Source of the DNA: Archegozetes longisetosus | Lineage: Eukaryota > Arthropoda > Arachnida > Sarcoptiformes > Trhypochthoniidae | DNA length: 64,000 nucleotides | Direction of reading: 5' to 3' | NCBI GenBank assembly: GCA_018873245.2 | Contig: JAEMBT020000008.1 | Coordinates: 11,797,172-11,861,171, forward strand | Shown here: positions 23,674 to 36,814 of the stretch, piece by piece | Numbering within the stretch: position 1 is the stretch's first letter | How the letters are laid out: each line of letters opens with the position of its first letter | Notes under the pieces: model-generated | Told to the model about the DNA's origin: nothing | What the model saw: only the letters and a program-made list of their open reading frames with translations | The model's database searches: none | Made by a program: the position numbers and the translations under genes

Positions 23674-25017
23674 TCATTTACTTTCATGAGTAAATTTTTC
23701 CATTTGTAGATCTTTAACATTTATAGCAATCAAGCCTTCATTGGAAGATATATTAATTTCAGATAATGTGATATTATCAAGAGGTGATTCTGGTAGCCCT
23801 ATCAGTTTCGTCGATTGATGAGCATTTCCGCTCATTTTACTAATAAGAATATTCCTGAAAACTGGAGTACTTTCAGTGATAGGCTCGGGCTTAGTTAAGT
23901 TCAAAGTTTTATACTTATGATCGTATAATTCAATCATAATCCCTTCTCTTTTCATATCAATCATATGAATATCGCTCATATTAATATCCTCAACAATACC
24001 TCCTCTATCTCGCATGGCTTTGATAAGAATGCCACGATCTGTACCATTAAAAAGACAGTTAGTGACCGTGACATTTTTTACACCACCTGATTGTTCACTT
24101 CCGATGGCAACACCACTAATGCCTTTAAACATTGTGCAGTTAGTGATCAATACATTTTCTGTCGGACGTCCGATGCGTCTTCCCTGAAGATCGCGACCAG
24201 ATTTAATAGCAATACAATCATCGCCGACATCAAAGGTCACATTAGAAATGAAGACATTCTTACAAGAATCGGGATCAATACCATCGGTATTTGGTGAAGT
24301 ATATGGGGCTTCGATTGTGACACCAGTTATGCTTACATTCTCACAATAGACCGGATTTATGTTCCAAAATGGACTGTTTTTGATAACCACATCTTTAATC
24401 ACAATATTTTTTGAGCTTAGCGGCTGTATAAAAGGTGGCCGAAGAAATCCCAAGTGAGCTCTGGCTTCAGAGTCAAAATACGTTTTCAATTCTGTATAAT
24501 TATTGACTCGAAAAAATTCTTTTTGGTATTTTGAATCTCTGGCACCAGTTTTATGATATTCGTTATCCAATTCCTTCCAATAGTTCCACCAATGCTTGCC
24601 CTGTCCGTCAAGTATTCCCCGACCTCTTATTGTGATATTTTCTACTCCATCCGCATATATGAGTGGAGAAAAACTTTTCAGTTCTGTTCCTTCCCATCTG
24701 ACTCTAACCATTGGTAAGTAATCCTCAAAGTCATCACTGAATCTAATGGTCGCATTGTCCTCCAAGTGAAGAATTATATTGCTTTTGAGATGTATTTTTC
24801 CAGTCAGATACTGTCCGGTTGGGAAATATACAGTTCCGCCACCTTTCCTAGCGGCTGCATCGATTGCCTCACTGATAGCAGAACTACTTTTGTTGACTCC
24901 TTTCAAATCTGCTCCGAAGTTTGTCACATCAAACTTCTTTTCAGACTTACAAATATCTAATAAAATAAATAAAATGAATGCTAATAAGCAGATTTTGTTA
25001 TGAGTTAAGGAGTTCAT
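23674..25017 (-). CDS. Secreted GH28-like protein lacking active-site residues
   Basis: Single-exon gene of 447 residues with a clear signal peptide (NKICLLAFILFILLDICKS). The polygalacturonase fold begins with KFDVTNFGADLKG and is plainly related to the GH28 gene at 2387-3817 (shared DYLPMVRVRWEGTE block). NTDGIDPDS and VGDDC are intact. The GHG histidine motif reads KGISG and the RIK motif reads LIK, so the histidine and the substrate-binding Arg are lost. This suggests an enzyme with altered or no activity, comparable to the inactive GH28 paralogs known from leaf beetles and stick insects. It could bind pectin, act as a decoy for plant inhibitors, or have a different substrate. Unlike its relative it has no intron after the signal peptide, so either intron loss or retrocopying occurred. 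Confidence 0.88.
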   Translation of the reverse strand: MNSLTHNKICLLAFILFILLDICKSEKKFDVTNFGADLKGVNKSSSAISEAIDAAARKGGGTVYFPTGQYLTGKIHLKSNIILHLEDNATIRFSDDFEDYLPMVRVRWEGTELKSFSPLIYADGVENITIRGRGILDGQGKHWWNYWKELDNEYHKTGARDSKYQKEFFRVNNYTELKTYFDSEARAHLGFLRPPFIQPLSSKNIVIKDVVIKNSPFWNINPVYCENVSITGVTIEAPYTSPNTDGIDPDSCKNVFISNVTFDVGDDCIAIKSGRDLQGRRIGRPTENVLITNCTMFKGISGVAIGSEQSGGVKNVTVTNCLFNGTDRGILIKAMRDRGGIVEDINMSDIHMIDMKREGIMIELYDHKYKTLNLTKPEPITESTPVFRNILISKMSGNAHQSTKLIGLPESPLDNITLSEINISSNEGLIAINVKDLQMEKFTHESK

Positions 25018-25786
25018 GGTTCACTCAATTAGACCCTTAATGAAGACGAGTTATGATGAATTTGCTTTTCTAATCACTAATTTTTAAGCTTTAATCATCA
25101 TTTGTTAGTTTTCCCACATTTCGTTTTTACGGGAATATGAGCACCAATCTTGTTCACTTCTTTCAAATCTAAGCCAAGTTTTATAATGTGTATGAAGTTT
25201 GCTTTTGTGCAGCATATCAATCAGAAGGATTAAAAGTGATATATAAATGGAAATTTACTTAAATTTAAGCTAAATTTTATTATGTTCTCCAGAAGGTATA
25301 GACGTCTTTTGAATTAAATACTAGATAAATTTGAGTCTATAATAAATATTTAGTCATTAGACACTACATTTCGTGACTAAACAATCAAACATTTATAGGA
25401 TTTTCAATTAAACTTATAACTTTTAGCAAACTTTTAAAGGACTTAAAACTCTGTTGTAATAAAACGCGAACATTTATTTATTGAAAATTTGAGCCAATTT
25501 TTTTAAGGATGTCTTTTCAAAGAATTAGCAAATTTTCAGAATTGTTTCAAATATTTTAATAAATAAGACGAACAATCAGTTAATTAAAATTGAATTTTAA
25601 TAAAGTTCATTGATAAACAGTATCTATATTCAAAAGATTTTAAAAATCATGTCAAACATTTAAAACCCTTCCAAACAATTCATTGAATCACTTAATCTGA
25701 CAGTAAATAAAATTATTTAAAGTATAATAAAAACAACATTTTCTTATAAATAAAAACATCTATCAATCAAATAATTAACTTTAGAA
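25018..25786. other. Intergenic, nothing recognised
   Basis: AT-rich spacer between the GH28 paralog and the 3' end of dlg5. No genes or repeats were recognised. Confidence 0.5.
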
Positions 25787-28700
25787 TTAGACCCAAAGGG
25801 CTTTGTTTTGCTCTTCGTCGACGAAAGTCTTCACCTGAGTGCACATGTAAGAAAGATTAGAGCCTGGAATTGTGACTGCAATAAAAAATACAAATTAATT
25901 AGTTTTCAATTATCAATTCATCTTAATTAATCAACTCTAAACGAATGGCTTAGCTGCTATGCTATTAAGCATAGTACTTATTCTGTTCTCTCATAACTCA
26001 ATTTAATTGTTCGAAATTCATGCTAACCATTAATCAAATCCTTGTATTCGCTTTCAATCTTAAGTGAGTGCTCGTACATCTCTTTAGCTGCTTTTGTTGT
26101 CAATTTCTCATTAGGATAACGATGATCATCTTTGATCTCTCTATTGATTCGAATCAAATATAAGATTAAGATTAATAAGAGTTAATTGATTTAAATAATA
26201 AACTAATCAAGAATTATGTCTAACTTTATTTGTTTCGTCGATTTGAACTTTAAGTAAACAACAACGGGATATATTTGACATCTATTTAATCGTTCGACCG
26301 AAGTCGGACTGACATCAAGAAGTGCGTGAAGATTCTGAAAAGAAAACAATAATTGACATGATAACACGATAACCAAAAACTTCAAAACCAATCCGAACCT
26401 TATCACAGATTTCCTTAACGGCCGAAATTGTAGTGCATTCAAAATGAGAGCCTCTTCTCCTATAGTCAACTAACTTAAGTTCTTGAAGCCATCGCTCCAT
26501 CATTTGCTGCGATCCACGCATCACTTCGGGTACACATCTCTGAAAAGTTTGTGGGAAGTCTTGTTCTAATCTATCGAATAAGACTTCCATAAGTGGGCCA
26601 ATGATTATCACAGGACGTGTTGTCTCATAACTAAGTCTCTCGACTCTAATATAAGTTGGCGGCAACAGTTGGTCCATAGTTTCGGCAGTTATAGCGCCTG
26701 ATTCGCTGCAACTATTGATAGAAACATCCGAAAAACTCGCCAACTCTTTGGTGCTCTCTCTCGAACTACTTCTTTGGTGATTATTCTTACGTCTTCTAAA
26801 GAAACTTCTGCGGGCAGAGGTAACACTTCGGGCCCCGTTCTCGCCAGAATTGTCAGTCAATGAGCGACGCATTAATAATTCTTCCTCTACTTTGTATTTG
26901 CTCGGAATGACTCCACACTTGACTTTTTGTCCCTCTTGGTCTACAAGCCACGCTCTCCAAAGACCAGGCACTCCATTAAACATTGTATTGTCCACAAATA
27001 GTATGTCGCCCTTCCGGAAGGCCAGTGAACCGTCAATTGATGGTCGATCAAAGGCTGCTCTTATGTAGAACGAGTCACCCGTGTGCTGATCTTGAATCTC
27101 AATATATCCTTAATTTTGATTGAAAATCAATTTTACAATAAATACTGATTTGATAAATCAATTAATTGCTAATTCATTTGACTTACTCTCCATATTGTAT
27201 TGAGCGATAAGAGTGACTGTTTCGGCAGGTTTTGCTAATTCAATGGCTGCTTCTTCAGCAGTAGCGTTTCGAAGGTCAATCCCGTTGTACTGTTAAAACA
27301 ATTGAATTTTCAATCAATAAAAAAGTTAATTATAACTTAAATAAGTCCCTAGAATTTTAGCAAGTTCTAAGAAATCGAGTCACATATTCATATAAGTTTG
27401 AGATTTTATGAACTTTAGCTGTTCATACATTAGTTGTTAATAGTTGGGTTAGGTTAGGCTAAGTCCTATGTTTAGAGTCTCAATACATTTCTGAATAATC
27501 CCTAGACCTAATGATTTCACAATTATTTTTTCCAATTGTTTCAATGATTTTCTCTGTTTATTGTTCTATTCAAAACTGAAAGTTTGAAAAAAGTTAACTA
27601 TTTATCAAACTTGTTTTTAGCAGAATAATGAACAGGGAAAATCATTTAAATAATTGCAAAAAGTAGTTAATCGTAAGATCATTAGGTATAGAAATTTTGC
27701 AGAAAAGTATTGAAACAGAAATCAATATGAAGGAAGAACTTCAATTATCAACTATAGTCAGAATCAAGTCTCTAATATAAAATAGGATTTTTTAAAAATT
27801 TTACTCAAATAGATGAAAATTAGAATTAAACAAAATTACCTCAAGTATTTGATCGCCAGGTTTGAGACCATTTGGTCCATTGGCCAGTGAGTCATCACGT
27901 ACTGAATGAATGAAAATTCCAACAGCATTGCCGCCAAACAAGCTGATACCAAGATTGGAAGTGGTCTTTTTCAAGATAATGCGTCGCGGTTCACAAGCAT
28001 TCGATGACTGCTTGAAAGAGTTGGACGATTGTCTTTCGTTAATTGAATAATTAGTAATAGTCTTTTCTGTATTGCGGCTAGCATTGGAGGCACTTCTAGA
28101 GGCAGCCTTCGATCGGGTCAGAGTCGAAGTGGCAGAACTTGGAATGTTTTCCTCTTCATTATTAGCATTAGTTCTAACAATAATCGCTTTATTTGACGGT
28201 TCAATGGGTGAAGACTGAGGTGTCGAAGTTGAAGTCGAATCATTAGCCCCGGTCTCGTCCTCGTCAGCATCATCCATGTCCTCGTCTTCATCTGCGTCTG
28301 CATCCTCATCATCAGAATCTGCTTCTTCAGTCTCTTTATATTTATCTGGATTGTACTGAACGAGCATTCGAATAGTGTCGCCGCACTGTCTCAACACATT
28401 TGCGGCCAACGAATAAGTAGCGTTTCTCATATTAATGCCACAAATCTCTAGTAACTGATCTCCAACAAGAAGTCCTGCCTGAGCTGCCAAACTATTTTCG
28501 GTGACTCGCGAAACAAACACACCTCCAGACCCGTGTGTATCACAATCTATTTGAATGCCCAGAGGGGCAGAACTTCTCTCTATATAAATACTTCTGACAT
28601 CACCTGCTTTTGCGGTCCTATCGATCCCATTTGAAGATCCCGAATGAGGGCTCAGCCAATCGACGTGGTAACTGCACGGCATAGGACTTCCACGATCTGA

Positions 28701-31700
28701 TAGTATCGAAGACGAAGCCTTATCTATAGAACTGGTAGACAGTTTGCCTCCCGAAGACTTAGAAGTGACCGACGGGTTCGAGGGTATCCGAAATCGTTGA
28801 TTGCGTTTGGGAAAAGTGGATAAGCCGTCTATAGGAGAGATGGCAAAATTGTTTTCATCGCTTCTGTAGCGACCAGCATTGCTATTAATACTAGAGTGAT
28901 GTAAATGGGACTGATGTTGATGTTGTGGCGCAACCAATCGTTTAGATTGAATACTGTGAAAGTGGCCACCATTCGCACCACTCGTCACTATGTCCATACT
29001 GTGTGAAGGCGATGGACCACCAAATAGACCTCCGCTATATTGCGTAGGAGACGGCGAAGGAGTAATACTATATCTATTAAGATTGTCTTTCACAGTATAG
29101 GGTCGACTATTTCCTTGGTATGCACTGACCGATCGAGAGTGCGATAGTTCATGCGATTGGTGTTCACTGCTACTTAGCAGTGAGTCGCCACTTCGAGAAA
29201 TGTACGGAGAAATTAAAGTATGCGGTGAATTAGTCGAGTGTCTGATTGTTGTTTGAGGTGTGCCTCGAATTATATGCGAATTAGTTGGGAAGTGATTGTG
29301 ATGTACGTGCAATAGACCTGTTTGTGGGTGTGATATACTGTTTATTGCATAGTATGGAAAGGATGTCGAGTTCCTGATCGGAGGAATCGGAATATTGGTT
29401 GGGGTTGGAGAACAGGATTCGTATTGCGAATGGTCTCCAGTTAATGATAATGTTGTTGGACTTATAGCTTGTGTCACATCTGTCAGCACGTCGTGCACTG
29501 AATGTGGTCGGGCCTGCTTCACGTGCGATCTGTTCTTGTAATAGTCGAAAAGATTTTTGTCTTTAGTTTGAGCTGAAACTACCGAGTAGTCGAGCGGTGA
29601 ATTGGCGATAGTTTTGAGCGGACGATAGATTTGGTCTGATGTTTCAGCCTTTGTAGAATTGTATGATTGCGATGGAGGAGACGGTGAAGAATAGATGGGC
29701 TTTTGATTCATGTTTGTATTTAATGGTACTGATTGTAAGTTTGATGAACGATTAGATAGTGTTGAGTTGCGTTTCGAGTGATTCTGATAATCGATCAGAG
29801 CCGCCTCTGACGCCGGTTCGAAGATTAGAAAACTCGATGGAGTCATACTTTCATCTTTGGAAGACTGTTTCGATTCCGTATTAGTTGTTGTTGACTGCGA
29901 TATGCTGCTAGTTGTCACCACTTTTTCCGACTTAGGGTTCAAATTGGCGAATATTCCCAACGATTTTCTTTCTTTACGCTTTATCGGATGCAAAGTCATG
30001 ACTGCGTTGACGTTCGAATAGTTCTGAAGCGATGGCTGCGGTGGGTGTCCTCTGTATTTAGGCCAAGTTCCTCCATTTTTCTCTTTCTTACTTTTAGAGG
30101 ATTTGCTATACTTTCCATTACCGGTACATGGTTTTCCAGCCGAATACTTATCCAGAACTTTGTCCAATTCGGCTAATGTCTTAGTTTCGTCTTCACAAAA
30201 GCCCTGACATTGTTGCTTGGGTTTTGAATTCTGTTTTCGGTCGCCAAATATCTTATTGTATGCTTTGTCAAGAAGTGTTGGCGCTGGAGGTGGAGATTGT
30301 GTGACATCATGTCCGGGTGAGGAAGACGTGGAAGAATTCGAGAACGAAGATATCATACCCTTATTAGTGGCACTAATTATGGCTGAATTTCGTTCGCCAT
30401 TGGCTCTTGAAAGTGACTGATAGCCTGAAGGCACTGGTGGTCTAACTGGAACTAGTAGCGAGTCATCGGTTTGGGAACAACACGAAACCATTTTTCGTTG
30501 TCTTTCTCTCTGATGAGAACTCTTTGAATCACTCGATTCGCTACTAGTTTTTGAATTATTTACATTCGAAGAGTTAGTGTTCGGTTGCGAACAATTATTA
30601 ACATTCTTCATAATTTGTAAAGTAATATTCGTTGACGAATGAAGTGTTTGCATAACGTCAAAGCTTGAAATTCCATCAATAGCTTTGCCGTTGATATAAA
30701 GAACTCGATCTCCAATTGCAAGATTACCTTCTTTTGCTGCAACAGATCCAGGATTGATTCGACTAACATAATAACCACTTTCTAAGACTATTCCATGCTC
30801 TTGACCATTATCTACATTAAAATTGATTGTCTGTACAAATCTTGTGGCCCTTTTCCTCTGTAGAGTCAAATTGACCTGCAATTCATTTTTCTTCAGGGAC
30901 TCATTTGCAAGCTTTAGATCGTTATTCATCAAAACATCATTAACTTTGAGTAGACAATCATTGACTTTGACTTTTCCATCGGCGATACTATCCTTAATAA
31001 CATTTGAAATAAATAAAGACTTTTCATCACTGCTAATCTTAAATCCCCAATCGTTCGACTTAAGTTCTTTCTTAAGAAACACATCAATTGTTTCGATTTC
31101 AAACTCTTGCAAATCGGCGTCAATCGCCGAATCTCTACTACTATTATTAGTCCCAAACTGAGAATTCTGTTGCTGTTGCTGCTGCTGAGCCTTATGTCTC
31201 GATTCCTTCTCGAGCTGTGCTTCAATTTTTTCCTTCAATTCCTTCAGCTCCTTCGAGGCCTCATTTCGTTGACGCTTGATATCATCCGAATCTCTTAGAG
31301 CTTCAGCTAAATCACTAACTGCTCGATCTCTTTCACGCCTCAATTTGTCACATAAAGTCCTAATGCTTTCTCTCTCGAGCACAATCTTATCTCTTTCACT
31401 AAAAGCCCAGTCACGACGTCTTTTACAAACTTCTACTTCTTGTTGGGCTTCAATCAGGTCGGTCTGAAGTCTTTCCATTTGTTTTCTAAGCGATTCGATC
31501 TCAGTATTGGCCTGATCTATATTATCGAGTCTCGTATTACTGCAGAGTTTGTTCTGTTGATGACTGAATGTCGAAACTGAGCTATTGCTAGAAGCAGCCG
31601 ACATATGGTTTGACTTGATTAGGTCGCTATTAGTGCTCTTTGACATGACTTGAGCCCAAGAAGAAGAAACACCAGACGATGATGAGCCCCAGAAATTGTG

Positions 31701-33720
31701 CGCTGATCTCGAAGGAGATGTCGGAGAAGTTGCCTCATCGTTAATACCTGAACGTTGATTGGATTTAAATTTAAATTAGTATTAGAACTAATGTCTTTGT
31801 GAAAATTTACTTTTTAATTAGATTCGATATTAGATTTTCTTTAAATTAACTCTTTTTAATCAGAAACTCTGACCATAAGTAAAAAGATTTAAATTTTGAA
31901 GAGAAATTTTGAGCTTATGAAAAAATCAACTAAATGACTGATCATGATATAATTTATAACAGCTGTATAAAATCGGCAGTTAATATTCATATTGTCTGCA
32001 GGCGTCAAAAGTAATTCAAGATTTAGTGCTTCTAGAGATTTGATGATTGCGGCTCTTTACATATGCAAAAGTACTAAAGTGTTATCTAAGCAGTAAACAT
32101 ACAAAGTAATTTTATAGAACTCATGAAAAGAAATAGAAATTAAGTCTAAATTTATTATTTTGACAAAGATTAGATTTAATAATATCGATACCTGTTACAT
32201 AATCGCCATACTTTTCCCTCAGATCATTGCAAACCTTGAGAACTCGATCCCTATCGAAGAGAGCAGATGCTATTTCTCTCTTCAGGCTTTCGATCTCTTC
32301 TAACATCACTTTCTTATCATTTTCCAACTGTTTGGACCTCTTCTGCATCTCTTGCTGTTCTTCTTGCAATTTTTCAATCTCTTTATGAACAGAATCTCTT
32401 TCAGACATAATAAGAGAATATTCCTGGACGGCAGCGTTACGTTCTTCAGTGAGGCGTGCCATATCTTTAGTTGCTTTGATCCTGACAGCCATCGCTTGAT
32501 TTATTTCTTTCATAGCTTCATCTCTTTGTTGCTGAACCTTAGACAACTGTTCCTTAAGCTCATTGTTTTCGCGCAAGGCTTTATCCCATTGCCTGATGGC
32601 AGCCGTGCACTGCTGCTGAAGACCATTTCTCTCACGAATTGCCACATTTCTCTCTTGTATACAATCCTCAAAACTCTTCCTATGCCTAAAATTTTGAAAA
32701 AAAATCTTATTAATCGATCTTTAATTTTGATGTGATCTTAGAGTATTGTATTAATTTTCGGTCGTAAAGACAAGATATGAAATTTTCTCGGTTGAAAATG
32801 AGTAGAATGCAAGTTGTGGCCACCCATCAAGTTATTTAAGTCTCATTAATTTTCTATTATTTTTTTCACTGAAAATACTTTTGAGTATTATTGAACACGA
32901 GCCAAGGCTTAATGATTGTTAACTAACTTTTGCATGACTAGAACGTGAGGGCGTTTTATAATAACAATCACTTGATTGAGTACTCACTTAAAGCAAATAA
33001 AGTATTAATAAAAAATATTTAAGAATAAAACAATAAGATTCAAAACCACTTTCATTGAGTAGTTACAACTCGGAAACTATTTCAGAGACGAAAATGTTTC
33101 GTATTGGGCGTTTAGGACCAAAAATTGGCAAAAATGTTAAATGTTTACCTAAAATTTTCTTCTTGTGCTAATTCAAGTTTTGAGACATAGTCACCGTGAG
33201 ATCCAACCAAGTCAGAGTATCGCTTTCTCAAGGATTCATATTCTTCTTTAAGTGTCTCATACTTTCTAATAAGGCTTTGATAATGTCGTCTAATAGTCTC
33301 ACTTCCAGACATAGAATACCCGATATTTGCTGAATCATTAATTAATGAAAGTTCATTAGCTGTCATCACTTCGAGAGCATTACTATTATGTTTCTCATTT
33401 ATGGAGTCGTGTTTTCTCAGTTTCACTGAACCCGAACCACTCGAATGCTCCTTATTTAATGATTTATTATTAGCTGAACTGATGTCCGATGTGTTCGGAT
33501 TTCTATCTAATGAAGATCTTTGCGAATAATGCTGATGCTGTTGTAGTGGTAGTGAAGATAATTCTCGATCCATGTTGATAATAGTGCTGCCAATTGAAGA
33601 ACATTCATAATTGAGTGAACGATCACTTATGTTCACATTTTGATTGTTAGTCAGACTATTGAGACTTGTGGCCAAAGCCAACTCTCCCAGTCTTCGCAGG
33701 TATTGGCGATCGCTTTGAAA
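25787..33720 (-). CDS. dlg5: Discs large homolog 5, 5' end not found
   Basis: MAGUK scaffold that organises cell polarity, junctions and vesicle delivery at the membrane cortex. Eight coding exons on the minus strand: 33720-33149, 32685-32192, 31747-27840, 27289-27187, 27108-26399, 26334-26225, 26140-26028 and 25875-25787. All phases join, giving 2032 residues. Order: Ser-rich N region and coiled coils (about 130-530, with motifs RDEAMKEI and RRERDRAV), PDZ1 and PDZ2 (about 575-750), a long low-complexity linker, PDZ3 (about 1425-1510, SSAPLGIQID), PDZ4 split by an intron (about 1600-1690), SH3 (GDSFYIRAAFDR), then a guanylate-kinase-like domain (RPVIIIGPL, VDYRRRGSHFE) ending NKALWV. The three-domain SH3-GK tail with four PDZs identifies Dlg5 rather than Dlg1-4. 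The first exon here starts in phase 0 behind a strong acceptor, so at least one short upstream exon is missing. Confidence 0.95.
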
Positions 33721-36700
33721 CTGGTGATAGACGGAGAAAGGCGTTTAATTAAAACAAAGCTTTTATGATAGCTATAGAAACGATAATAAGTTTTAATTTG
33801 AATGATAAGACATTAAATGTTAAACATATCAGCTGTTTTCGCATTGAAAGTAGTGGTGTATCAACTTTTTATTACTCAGTCAGCTTTTATTAGTCAGTAA
33901 AAGTTATTAAAACTATTATTTTTTTACTTTGTATACGATAAGAATTTCTTTTTTCGAAAGTAAGATCAAAATCGAAGCACAAAAACAAAACTTTCTCTAT
34001 TTTTAAATTATAGGAAATTTAACTTTACCAAAATAAGGAAAAATCACTCAGTATTGAAATCAAGTTAAAGTCCTTAAGAAATTTAAATTTAGAATAAACT
34101 TGTAATTAGAGATAAACTAATTGTTTCATATGTTTGAAAAAGTATAACTTCTCTGATGCTAAGTCTCATTGACCTAAATTATTATTACTATTCGATTGAA
34201 ATTATTTTCGTTACTAATATCCAATGAAACTTTTGGATAGATTAAAATTATAAATTATTTATAAGAGGTTTCATTTCAATTCATTAAACTACTTTCGATT
34301 GAGTCCTAATCAAACAAATTTTCATTAATCTATAGTCAACACAATAATTTTTAAAGATTACTAGTATTCAAGGCGTTTAAACTAATTAAGAGTTGGTTTC
34401 ATTTTTCAGCTCTTGCTATGAATAGTAATTAAGAAATGATTTGAATCGTAAAAATATTTTTAAGTTCAATTCTTAATAAAAGCACCTCAAAGTGAACTAA
34501 TTTTGACTCATGGTTGTTATAGCAGGTTAAATCATTATTTCAAACGTTAATCACTCCTTAACCTAAAATATAACTGCCTTTTAAACAAAATGATCATAAT
34601 TGATAGAAAACTACACCTTTCATGCATTCGTTATTTCAAAGAGTATTCATTACCAAAAAGCATATGGAATCGTTTGAAAGTTGAACATTAAGCTAGACTT
34701 GAATTGAGACAATCAAAGAGTAATATTTGAATAAATTGCGTTAATTTGAGATCTTCCTGAAGTACATACGACTCCCTCTTAGCTATTGATTAGTACTACA
34801 TTAGATTAGATTTCAAAATCAATTCATAGCTAATAATTATATAGCTTTGATTGATATCCAATATAAGTCTATCTTCTCATTATTTAAAATCTATTTTCAA
34901 GCGTTTATTTCTCAGCGAAAACTTCAAAATACGATCAATTTTCTGAACTAATCAAAATCTAAATCAAGGAAATTAATTAAAGTTTAGTTTCATTAGATTT
35001 TTAAACTCAGACAAAAAATGAGAAATTTGACGTCAAATGAAAACAAAGTAAAAACATTAGGAAAAGTTTAAGACATAGTAACGATTAATAAAGTGAATCA
35101 TCAAAAAATGGCAATAATATTAATAAAAAGTACAAAATCATTTAAATCTAAATTAAAATTCATTTAATATTAATTGATATGGAGGTAATAACGAAAATGA
35201 ATGATCAATCAAAGTTAGAGTCCATAAAAACAAACCTGAAATTAATGAATCAAATATATGACTAAATTGGCAAAAGACAGAACTGATGAAAATAAATAAA
35301 ATAAAATAATATCTAAAAGCATATAAGATATGGCAAAACGAAATCGTGAAAAATAAGTAATAGACTAAAAAAGAGTAAAACAATGTTCGGTAGTACGATA
35401 TGAAAATAATAACTGATATGTAGATAACATACACTTTTATTTAGGTCACGTTGTATTGACTCTCTTTCTCCCATTATTTACATTTGCGTTGATCATTAAA
35501 TTAACCATTACTATCGGATCGCCATTATTTTGTTTGTTGGTCTTACTAAACAGTACTAATGGCTCATTCACTTCGTCTTAGTTCGAAATTATTGCGAGCT
35601 TGTCATGACAGACACCAAACTAAAGATACGCCATATTATTATTAGTTTAGTTAGAGCACTAGACTTGTGTTTGCTATTAATAGGTATCTCAAGCGTATGT
35701 TGTTCCATGGAGTACTTTCTACAGTCAAGTCAATACAAATCTCACCTTAAATCAAATGTTTTACTTTTACAGCTCAAAATTCTGTACCAAAATTACCAAC
35801 TTATTAAGATTTTTTCTATCACTAATTAACTTTTATTTTGCAGAAATTGTCTTAAGTAACTTTAAATATGATTTTCAGCTGTTGTCTGCATACAAGACTT
35901 TGACCAAATTTATTTTGATTTAGGTGTACGTTTATTTTGTTGTGTTAGTCACGTCAGGTTAGGTTAGGTATAACAGATCATAATTTAGCGTCGATTAGTG
36001 TCAATCTAATGAAGCAGTAGTTAACTTGTTAATTAATAAGATAATGTAATGATAAGAAAAATCGAAATTTTTAGAGCATAACAGTTTACATATACGCTTT
36101 TAATACCAAATTTACTATCAGTTCACTCATTTGGGGTAATGACACAGTTGCGCATGACATCTAATACCCCGTTCGCTACCATAATATCTATAACAGACCT
36201 CGTTCTTATGAATGAAACCTTATGCCGGACTTATGCTGAAAAACTCATATATATATATTGTTGGGATAACCTTCACTTTGTCAATGTTTTCTCACTTACT
36301 ATTGATTCATTCAATTTTTTAGAATTCTTCACTTTTGTTCTGAGAAACACAAATTTGATCCGTGTTTTCAATTTAAGTCTCTGTCAGTTGGTATCAATTT
36401 TTAAAAGTTGGTAAACTAAAAGCATTGGAAAAAAGTTTTGAGAATAAAAATCTAAACTTAAATAAATCACTAACATCGAATTAAACATTGAATGAGAACT
36501 TTGTCAGCTAATCATAGATTGATAAGTTTCTGTTACTTGTGCCAAATTCACTTAATTTGGGGTTAATCGAAGACAATAACTCAAATATGAATTAGATATC
36601 TAGGTACATATTAAAGAATAAAGTATGAAATCAAACTAAATTGACAAAAATATCGTCAATTTTACCATAGATAATAAGAATATTCTTGAACGCACATACA

Positions 36701-36814
36701 ATTTGATTTGAATTTGAATTTTTGTTGCTTTTATCAGAACTAAGAGTTCTTTACATTTTTACTTTTTACGAACAATTAGAATCTATTGATTACATTGTTA
36801 ATATAAGAGATGTT
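33721..36814. other. Non-coding, probably dlg5 5' intron and upstream region
   Basis: AT-rich. Splicing requires a dlg5 exon ending in phase 0 somewhere upstream, but no frame here resembles it. A short TTAGGTTAGG motif occurs near 35960. The 93-codon minus-strand frame at 35153-35434 is a hydrophobic low-complexity artefact. Confidence 0.4.

Noticed and set aside
35153-35434. Hydrophobic 93-codon frame that could be a membrane protein or dlg5 exon
   Set aside because: Phe/Tyr/Ile-rich translation of AT-rich DNA; no dlg5 similarity and no suitable donor in phase.
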